The notes beneath the pieces are model-generated. The model was not told the DNA's origin. It saw only the letters and a program-made list of their open reading frames with translations, and ran no database searches. Positions 35,049 through 40,550 of a stretch of DNA of 40,550 nt are shown one piece after another. Each line of letters begins with the position of its first letter. The stretch's first letter is position 1. The DNA is from an uncultured Rhodospirillales bacterium (GTDB lineage: Bacteria > Pseudomonadota > Alphaproteobacteria > Azospirillales > Azospirillaceae): contig CAIYNU010000092.1 in the NCBI GenBank assembly GCA_903927615.1, forward strand, positions 1 through 40,550. Direction: 5' to 3'. The translations under genes and the position numbers were made by a program.

Positions 35049-35151
35049 CCGACCCCGGCGCCCCTTGCCGACCATCGCACGCTGAGGCGACTTTACAGGG
35101 ACTTGCCATCAACGCAAAGCCCGAGTTCACCACCGAAGGCCCGCCTCGGTC

Positions 35152-37377
35152 TCATGCCGCCATCGTCTCTCCGCCGCGCCGCACCCGCTGGGCCGGCAGA
35201 ATAACCCGGGCGGTGGTCCCGACACCGACGGTGCTCTCCAGAACCAGCACCCCGCCATGAAGTTCGACCAGTTTTTTGGCCAATGGCAACCCCAAACCGA
35301 CCCCGCCCTGTTTGCGGGCGTGAACCGGTTCAACCTGGCCGAAGGGAGTCATCACCTTGGGCATGTCGTGATCAGCAATGCCGATACCGGTGTCGGCGAT
35401 GGCAATATGCAGAGTGCCGGACGGCTGAATGGCCACCTCGACCCGAATCGAGCCGCCCTCCCGGGTAAACTTGATGGCGTTCACCACCAGATTGACCAGC
35501 ACCTGCTTGATCTTGAGTTCGTCGCACCGCAAAACCGGCGGCGGCTCCGGCAGATGGCTGGTCAAGGCCAGTTGTTTGGTCGCGGCGCGATCGCGCACCA
35601 GCGCCAGCACCGCCGCGACCAGTGCCCCGACATCGGCATCCCCTTCGGCCAGCACCTGGCGACCGGCTTCGACCACCGACAAATCCAACAGGTCGTTCAC
35701 GATGCCCAGCAACAGGGTCCCGGCATTGCGGATATTGTTGACGTATTCCACTTGCTTGACGGTCAGTGCGCCAAAAATGCCAAGCCCCAGAGCCTCGGCA
35801 TAGCCGATCACGCCATTGAGCGGCGTCCGCAGCTCGTGGCTCATGTTCGCCAGGAAATCACTCTTGGCACGACTGGCGGCTTCCGCATGATAGAGCGCCT
35901 GCTCCAATTGTTCGGCCACCGCCTTCTGCTCGGTGACGTCGCGCGCCACCGAATAAACCAATTTGTCCTTGGGAAAGGCGTTCCAACTGAACCAGCGATA
36001 GCCGCCATCCTTGCGCCGGATGCGGTTCTCGAAGGCCAGCATCGGGCGGTTCTTTGCCAGCGCCCGCAATTCCTCAAACGTCACCTCGACGTCGTCGGGA
36101 TGAACAAAGTCGATGATCCGGGTAGACAGTAATTCGGCCTCGCCATATCCCAGATTGGCCACCACCGCGGGATTGACCCGCCGGAAATAGCCATCGGTGG
36201 TGGAAATGCTGAGCATGTCGATGGACAGATCGAACAACCGGTCGCGCTCTTCCTCGGCATTGCGGCGTTCGGACATCTCGCGCTGAAGCGAATCGTTGGC
36301 GCGTTTCAGCGCCCCGATCTGCTGTTCGATCACCACCGCCTGGGACGCCAGTTGTCGGGTCTGAGAAATCTGCCGGAACGCCGCATACAAGGTCATCAGC
36401 AGGAACAGGGTCAGCAGCGTCGCCCAACCCACCGCCACCGCGAAAAAATGCCCAAGGGCGTCGTCGCGGCGCATGGAGACCTCCAGCACCAACGGCCACG
36501 GGTTCATGATTCGATAGGCGACGATCCGGTCGGTATGATCCACCACCGACGGCGCCTGGACCACATCCAGATTGGCGCGGGGCAAAAACTTGCGGAACAG
36601 CGGCTGATCGGCCACCGAGCGGCCGATCTGGGTGAAATCAAACGGAAACACCGAGGCCACCTGGCCGTTCTGGTGCAGCAACACCTCGAGCTTGTGCGGC
36701 CCTGCGTCGATGGATGAGAACAGTTTGGCGATATAGCGCAGGTCCATGGAGGCGACAACCACCGCCAGCAGATTGCCTTTATCATCGCGCACGGGCCGCG
36801 AAATCGGCATCAGCCAGGAATTGTCAACCCGAGACCGGATCGGCGCGCCGATAAACAACTCACCTTCACCGGCACCACCGTCCGGTGCCACCGCCCGATG
36901 GGCGGTGAAATAGGCGCGATCGGAAACGTCGATCCCCACCGACAGGCGCTCCTGCCGGGATTCGGCAATGATGATGCCACGCGGGTTGGCCACCAACAGC
37001 GCCCGGGTCGCCGGCAGATCATGGTCCATGGTGAACAGAAATTCGCTAAGGTTACGCTCGCTCACCCCCCCGGTTCGAATCCGCTCGCCAATCGCCCGCA
37101 TCAGGCTTTCCAGGCTGGAAATGGCCAGTTTGATGTTCTGCTCCGACGCTGCAATGTCGCTTTCGACTCTACGCTCGGCATCCTTAATATACAGATTATA
37201 CTCGGAATAGGCGGCAAAACCCGACAACCCGATCAAGACCAGCAGCACCGCCGCCACCGCAAAGGCGATGGACCGAACGATCTGCTCGCCCTGTTTGACC
37301 GCGGACTCGCCCTCCCCGGCCACCGAAGGTGGACGGGCCAAGGCGCTGTCCTCGCGTCGTGACCGGATCGTACCCAT
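35152..37377 (-). CDS. membrane sensor histidine kinase with CACHE-like and PAS domains
   Basis: A 741-residue kinase. Helices at about residues 32-55 and 310-335 enclose a periplasmic double-CACHE-like sensor (ANPRGIIIAESRQERLSVGIDVSDRAYF region, then LFIGAPIRSRVDNSWLMPISRPV), a fold that binds small organic ligands. A coiled coil follows, then PAS (about 375-490, MLSISTTDGYFRRVNPAVVANLGY), HisKA with the phosphorylated His near residue 514 (MSHELRTPLNG) and the ATPase domain (NLVVNAIKFTREGG, ADTGIGIADHDM, GGVGLGLPLAKKLVELHGG). No receiver domain is attached and no response regulator gene lies nearby, so the partner is elsewhere. It is 70 bases downstream of the TPR gene. ATG 37377 is the only good start; its ribosome site is weak. 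Confidence 0.92.
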   Translation of the reverse strand: MGTIRSRREDSALARPPSVAGEGESAVKQGEQIVRSIAFAVAAVLLVLIGLSGFAAYSEYNLYIKDAERRVESDIAASEQNIKLAISSLESLMRAIGERIRTGGVSERNLSEFLFTMDHDLPATRALLVANPRGIIIAESRQERLSVGIDVSDRAYFTAHRAVAPDGGAGEGELFIGAPIRSRVDNSWLMPISRPVRDDKGNLLAVVVASMDLRYIAKLFSSIDAGPHKLEVLLHQNGQVASVFPFDFTQIGRSVADQPLFRKFLPRANLDVVQAPSVVDHTDRIVAYRIMNPWPLVLEVSMRRDDALGHFFAVAVGWATLLTLFLLMTLYAAFRQISQTRQLASQAVVIEQQIGALKRANDSLQREMSERRNAEEERDRLFDLSIDMLSISTTDGYFRRVNPAVVANLGYGEAELLSTRIIDFVHPDDVEVTFEELRALAKNRPMLAFENRIRRKDGGYRWFSWNAFPKDKLVYSVARDVTEQKAVAEQLEQALYHAEAASRAKSDFLANMSHELRTPLNGVIGYAEALGLGIFGALTVKQVEYVNNIRNAGTLLLGIVNDLLDLSVVEAGRQVLAEGDADVGALVAAVLALVRDRAATKQLALTSHLPEPPPVLRCDELKIKQVLVNLVVNAIKFTREGGSIRVEVAIQPSGTLHIAIADTGIGIADHDMPKVMTPFGQVEPVHARKQGGVGLGLPLAKKLVELHGGVLVLESTVGVGTTARVILPAQRVRRGGETMAA

Positions 37378-37447
37378 GCAACACCAGGTGGAGCGAGCGC
37401 CGAGGCCCTCCGCGACCCCGTAACATTCCCGATTTGCCGTCGGAGAA

Positions 37448-39994
37448 TCAATTCAAATCCGCGGCTCCGGCCGGTTGGGCCCGGGTTGCCGCCGTCGTCA
37501 GCGCCGTGGTCACCGCCTGGAGTACGGCAACCCAGTCGCCCGCCTGAGGCTGCCGAAACAGGCGCATGGTCGGGTACCAGGGACTATCGCCCCGCTCCAG
37601 CAACCAGCGCCAGTCCGGCGCAAACGGCAGCAACAGATAAACCGGCCTCGCCAAAGCGCCCGCCAGATGGGCCACCGCGGTGTCGACGGTCACGACCAGA
37701 TCCAGGGTCGCGATCACGGCCGCGGTCTCGGCCCAATCGGACAGGGTCGGCCCCAGGTCGTGAAAGGCCCCGCAAGCGGTAAAGGCCTCGCGCTCTGCCG
37801 CTGTCAGCTCCTGTTGAAGCGAAAACCAGATGGTGCCCGGAATCTGGCACAGGCTGGCCACAGCCGAGGCCGTCAGCGACCGGTTGCGGTCATTCGGATG
37901 CTGCGGATTGCCGCGCCACGCCAGCCCGACCCGCACCCCGGGGCCGTCCGCCGCTGCCGAATCGCGCCGGGCCGCAATCCGGACCGGATCGGGAACAAGA
38001 TACGGCACCGTCCCGGGAATGGTCTCGAGCATGGTCCCGAACACCCGCGGCAGGCTGAGCAACGGCACCTGACAGCCAAACGCCGGCAGATGCCGGCGGT
38101 CCGAAACCACCGCATCGACGCCGGCCACGGTTCCCAGCAGGGGCGCAAGGCTGGGCGGACAGAGCACCACCACCCGCGCGCACCGCGCCCTGACCATCGG
38201 CGCGTAGCGGATGAACTGGAGGCTGTCACCGAACCCTTGCTCATGATGCAGCAAGACGGTTTCGCCGGGGCGATCCGAGCCATCCCACAGGGGTTCCGCC
38301 AGACCGTGGGGTTGAACCCCCTTCTTGCGCCATCGCCCCTCATAGCACTCCCAGCCGCGAGCGAAGTCGCCGACCAGCAAACGTGCGAAGGCTTCGTTCC
38401 AGCGCGCTTCGGCGCATTCCGGCGCCAGCCGCACCGCCTGTTCGAAACAGTCGAGGGCCGGTTGGACCAGACCCAGGGCCTGAAGCGCCAGTCCCAAACC
38501 GGACAGCGTCCGAGGCTGGCCGGGCGCCACCGCCAGCGCCCGTCGATATTGGACGATGGCCTCCTCGGGTTGGCCCTGGTCGTAAAGCACCGTTCCCAGA
38601 TTGGTCAGCGCCTCATGGGAATCCGGCGTTCGCGCCAGCACCCGCCGGTAACACCCGGCAGCCTGATCCCACCGTCCCGAAGCATGGAGCGCCGCTCCCA
38701 GATTGATCAGCACCACGGCGGATTCGGGAGCCAGCGCCAGGGCCCGCTCCAGGCAAGCGACCGCCTCCGGCCCTTCGCCCAGCTCCCGTAATCCATTGCC
38801 AAGATTCGAGAGTGCCACCACCGAGCCCGGCTGGAGCGCCAGCGCCCGCCGGTAACAGGCGACAGCCTCGCCCCAGCGATCCTGCGCCTGAAGCACCACG
38901 CCGAGATTGCAGAGCGCCTCCGCCGAGTTGGGCCGGAGGCAAAGCGCCCGCTCCAGGCACTGCAAAGCTTCGTCATCCCGGCCCTGGTCATGGAGCACGC
39001 TGCCCAGATTGGACAGCACCACCGGAGCGTCCGGTTGGATCGACAGCGCCCGCTGATAACAGTCGGTCGCCGCTTGAAGCCGACCCTGGCTGCGGTACGC
39101 GATCCCCAGATTGGACAAAGCATCCGGATAGTTGGGCCTGATCGCCAGGGCTTGCTGATAACAGCCGATGGCCTCGTCAACCCGCCCCTGGTCCATCAAC
39201 GCAATTCCCAAATTGGACAACGCCTCGGGATAGTCGGGCCGCAACGCCAGTGCCTGTCGCTGACAGGCCGCCGCGTCTTCCCGTTGGCCCAGATCCCGCA
39301 GCGCGACCCCCAGATTGCTGAGCGCCTCGGGATAGTCGGGCCGCAACGCCAGCGCCCGTTGATAGCCCGCCACCGCGTCCTCAAGCCGGCCCAGGTGCTG
39401 GAACAGGATGGCCAGGTTGGCATGGGCCTCGGGATACGCGGGTTTTGCCCGCAGCGCGCGCTGATAGCAGTCGGCGGCTTCCCCGGTCTGGCCCTGATCC
39501 ATCAAGGCATTGCCGAGATTGCACAAGACCTCCGGACTGTCGGGACGAACCCGCAACGCTTCCCGGTAGCGGGCGATGGCCTGCCCGGTTCGCCCCAGGG
39601 CCTGGAGCGCGTTGCCAAGGTTGGACAGCGCTTCCGGATAGTCCGGCTTCAATCGCAGAGCCTGTTGATAACACGCCACCGCCTCGCCCAGCCGCCCCAA
39701 TCCGTGGAGCGCCAGCCCCAGGTCGCCATGAAAACAGGCGACATCCCCCCTCACCGTGATCGCCTGCCCGATCAGCGCCACCGCCGTTTCCGGGTGACCA
39801 TCGGCCAGGGCCGCCACACCCAACAGGTGGAGACTTTCGGCATGTCCCGGATCCCGGGCCAACACCTCCCGATACAACCGCCCGGCGTCACCCAGCCGCC
39901 CGGCCCGATGATGTTCCAGCGCCTCCGCATAGAGCCCGGCCACCGCCGCCCTGCCCCGCTGCCTGGCCGTGGGCCGACGTTCGGTCCGGTTCAT
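37448..39994 (-). CDS. TPR-repeat protein with glycosyltransferase-like C-terminus
   Basis: With start ATG 39994 (MNRTERRPTARQRGR) the protein has 848 residues; ATG 40069 would add 25 residues without TPR character. Both starts have weak ribosome sites, and the basic MNRxxRR opening is common in such proteins. Residues about 20-560 are sixteen tandem 34-residue tetratricopeptide repeats (consensus LSNLGxALxxxGRxxEAxxCYxxALxLxP). The remaining part (LLHHEQGFGDSLQFIRYAPMV, GLAWRGNPQHPNDRNRSL, LDLVVTVDTAVAHLAGALARPVYLLLPF) resembles the nucleotide-sugar-binding half of GT9/GT41-like enzymes, as in bacterial relatives of O-GlcNAc transferase. It may glycosylate proteins or a surface polymer; the substrate is unknown. 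Repeats six to eight are nearly identical in DNA (30 bases shared at 39221 and 39323), a sign of recent repeat exchange. Confidence 0.9.
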   Translation of the reverse strand: MNRTERRPTARQRGRAAVAGLYAEALEHHRAGRLGDAGRLYREVLARDPGHAESLHLLGVAALADGHPETAVALIGQAITVRGDVACFHGDLGLALHGLGRLGEAVACYQQALRLKPDYPEALSNLGNALQALGRTGQAIARYREALRVRPDSPEVLCNLGNALMDQGQTGEAADCYQRALRAKPAYPEAHANLAILFQHLGRLEDAVAGYQRALALRPDYPEALSNLGVALRDLGQREDAAACQRQALALRPDYPEALSNLGIALMDQGRVDEAIGCYQQALAIRPNYPDALSNLGIAYRSQGRLQAATDCYQRALSIQPDAPVVLSNLGSVLHDQGRDDEALQCLERALCLRPNSAEALCNLGVVLQAQDRWGEAVACYRRALALQPGSVVALSNLGNGLRELGEGPEAVACLERALALAPESAVVLINLGAALHASGRWDQAAGCYRRVLARTPDSHEALTNLGTVLYDQGQPEEAIVQYRRALAVAPGQPRTLSGLGLALQALGLVQPALDCFEQAVRLAPECAEARWNEAFARLLVGDFARGWECYEGRWRKKGVQPHGLAEPLWDGSDRPGETVLLHHEQGFGDSLQFIRYAPMVRARCARVVVLCPPSLAPLLGTVAGVDAVVSDRRHLPAFGCQVPLLSLPRVFGTMLETIPGTVPYLVPDPVRIAARRDSAAADGPGVRVGLAWRGNPQHPNDRNRSLTASAVASLCQIPGTIWFSLQQELTAAEREAFTACGAFHDLGPTLSDWAETAAVIATLDLVVTVDTAVAHLAGALARPVYLLLPFAPDWRWLLERGDSPWYPTMRLFRQPQAGDWVAVLQAVTTALTTAATRAQPAGAADLN

Positions 39995-40164
39995 AGCGCC
40001 CGCTGGTCCTCCGAGACTGACTCCAAACTGTGTACCGCCATTGTGGCATGTTGCAGGCGCCGTTGTCATGACTTCGGACTCGCCCACCGGACCTTGAACG
40101 GGGCCGAGGCGACTGGACCGACGGTAACGATAGCCAACCTGCTCAAAAATCGGGCTTGATCGGG

Positions 40165-40246
40165 TGGCGCGAGTAACGCTACAAATAGGTAGCGTCGCGA
40201 GACGTGGAACCGAAGCCCGGGCAGGAAGCTGCTCCGGGCTTTTTTT
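40165..40246 (+). ncRNA. candidate small structured RNA ending in an intrinsic terminator
   Basis: Two stem-loops follow each other: ACGCTAC/GTAGCGT (40176-40182, 40189-40195, hexaloop), flanked by CGCG on both sides, and the terminator at 40214-40246. TTGATC (40157-40162) and TACAAA (40181-40186), 18 bases apart, could be a promoter, but then the first hairpin would lie inside the promoter and the transcript would be only about 50 bases. Alternatively an upstream start would include both hairpins. No protein gene on the plus strand ends here, so the terminator needs some transcript. The rest of the 440-base gap (39995-40435) shows nothing else definite. Confidence 0.35.
40214..40246 (+). terminator. 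strong intrinsic terminator
   Basis: AGCCCGG-GCAG (40214-40224) pairs with CTGC-(T)-CCGGGCT (40229-40240) around the loop GAAG, with a single bulged T, and is followed by seven T (40240-40246). It works only for plus-strand transcription. The nearest plus-strand gene upstream ends far to the left, which makes this a sign of a non-coding transcript. Confidence 0.8.
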
Positions 40247-40402
40247 ATGGCCACACGAGACCATCGTTCCCACCGCCGGCCAGTCCACCTGGAAACGCGC
40301 GGTGGTGATCGAGTGCCTGTCAAGGGCTGCTTGATGATCGTGCCGACCGTCCGAGCGTCGGCGTCTGACCCCATACCCCCATCACCTTTTTGAACCGGAC
40401 TC

Positions 40403-40419
40403 CTGCGGTGTCGCCGCAG
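40403..40419 (+). promoter_or_regulatory. hairpin next to a ribosome binding site
   Basis: CTGCGG (40403-40408) and CCGCAG (40414-40419) form a perfect stem with a five-base loop immediately before GGAGGGAGA, the ribosome site of ATG 40436. It may influence translation of that gene; it does not cover the ribosome site itself. Confidence 0.4.
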
Positions 40420-40435
40420 CGGAGGGAGAATAGCC

Positions 40436-40550
40436 ATGTCTTCAGCTTCTTCAAACAATACCAATGCGCGCTACAACCCCGAAGAGCCGCGCGACGGCCG
40501 CGGCCGCTGGACCACCGGCGGCTCGTCCTGGCGGGACAACCCGGTGCGCC
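40436..40550 (+). CDS. start of an unrecognised gene, cut by the window edge
   Basis: ATG 40436, eight bases after a strong GGAGGGAG, opens a frame that runs to the window end (38 codons visible). The peptide starts with a Ser/Asn-rich stretch and then YNPEEPRDGRGRWTTGG. A motif of the type NPxxPRDxxGRWT is often seen near the ends of phage structural proteins and some secreted proteins of alphaproteobacteria, but this fragment is too short to assign. Translation is likely because of the ribosome site. Confidence 0.55.
   Translation, partial: MSSASSNNTNARYNPEEPRDGRGRWTTGGSSWRDNPVR

Noticed and set aside
37448-39994. The tandem repeats of the TPR gene as a CRISPR-like array
   Set aside because: The period is 102 bases, in frame, and encodes a degenerate 34-residue TPR consensus; there are no conserved direct repeats with unique spacers, and no cas genes.
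37475-40159. Long plus-strand frames opposite the TPR gene
   Set aside because: They mirror the repetitive TPR coding sequence, are Arg/Gln/Pro-rich, and lack ribosome sites or known motifs.

Overview
The window reads as chromosome of a GC-rich alphaproteobacterium, most likely in or near the Rhodospirillales. The clues are dense coding at high third-position GC, a 180-kDa-type NAD-glutamate dehydrogenase, a livHMGF branched-chain amino acid transporter, several chemotaxis and cyclic-di-GMP proteins, a NapC-type tetrahaem cytochrome and a TPR/glycosyltransferase protein. No taxonomic marker (rRNA, housekeeping protein) is present, so this is an inference.

Layout. Positions 1-2243 hold three tandem hairpins, a decayed LysR-type regulator, and a probable operon of an extradiol (DODA/YgiD-like) dioxygenase with a membrane-anchored ABM-domain protein. 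Positions 2431-6657 are the most distinctive part: a LysR-type regulator (minus) faces a peroxiredoxin-like gene across a perfect inverted repeat. The peroxiredoxin gene is followed by a compact bufferin cassette: bufA (DUF2282 precursor with four cysteines and a signal peptide), bufB (DUF692/MNIO enzyme), bufC (DUF2063 partner) and a DoxX membrane protein. Next come a chemoreceptor remnant with an internal deletion, a sensor-HAMP-PAS-GGDEF-EAL protein whose N-terminus resembles that remnant, and an unusual protein joining two DoxX modules to a type II NADH dehydrogenase-like flavoprotein (9604-11760). The first DoxX module shares motifs with the free-standing DoxX of the cassette.

Positions 11949-14343 carry egtD and egtB (ergothioneine synthesis), with a 49-codon reading frame two bases ahead of egtD. 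A membrane-anchored glutamate-synthase-like FMN/Fe-S protein follows (14429-16003). On the minus strand, 16184-19207 pairs a solitary TRAP-type solute-binding protein with a chemoreceptor, without TRAP permease genes. A 740-bp intergenic region with good sigma-70-like promoter matches leads into tRNA-Val(CAC), a decayed small gene and livHMGF (20361-24341), which has no substrate-binding protein beside it.

A short AT-richer insert (24342-25283) with two unrecognised genes separates liv from a long minus-strand series: a DMT exporter, NAD-glutamate dehydrogenase, a nitronate-monooxygenase-like protein carrying an internal palindromic duplication, a polytopic GT-C-like membrane protein, a NapC/NirT tetrahaem cytochrome, a CACHE/PAS hybrid-less histidine kinase, and a 16-repeat TPR protein with a glycosyltransferase-like C-terminus. 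The right edge has a strong intrinsic terminator preceded by a second stem-loop (possible small RNA) and the first 38 codons of an unrecognised gene.

Themes: periplasmic copper/redox protection (peroxiredoxin, bufferin, DoxX, NDH-2, ergothioneine) occupies 2.4-14.3 kb; the rest is amino acid uptake and catabolism, chemosensing and cell-envelope functions. Functions are assigned from recognisable motifs only; no searches were run.
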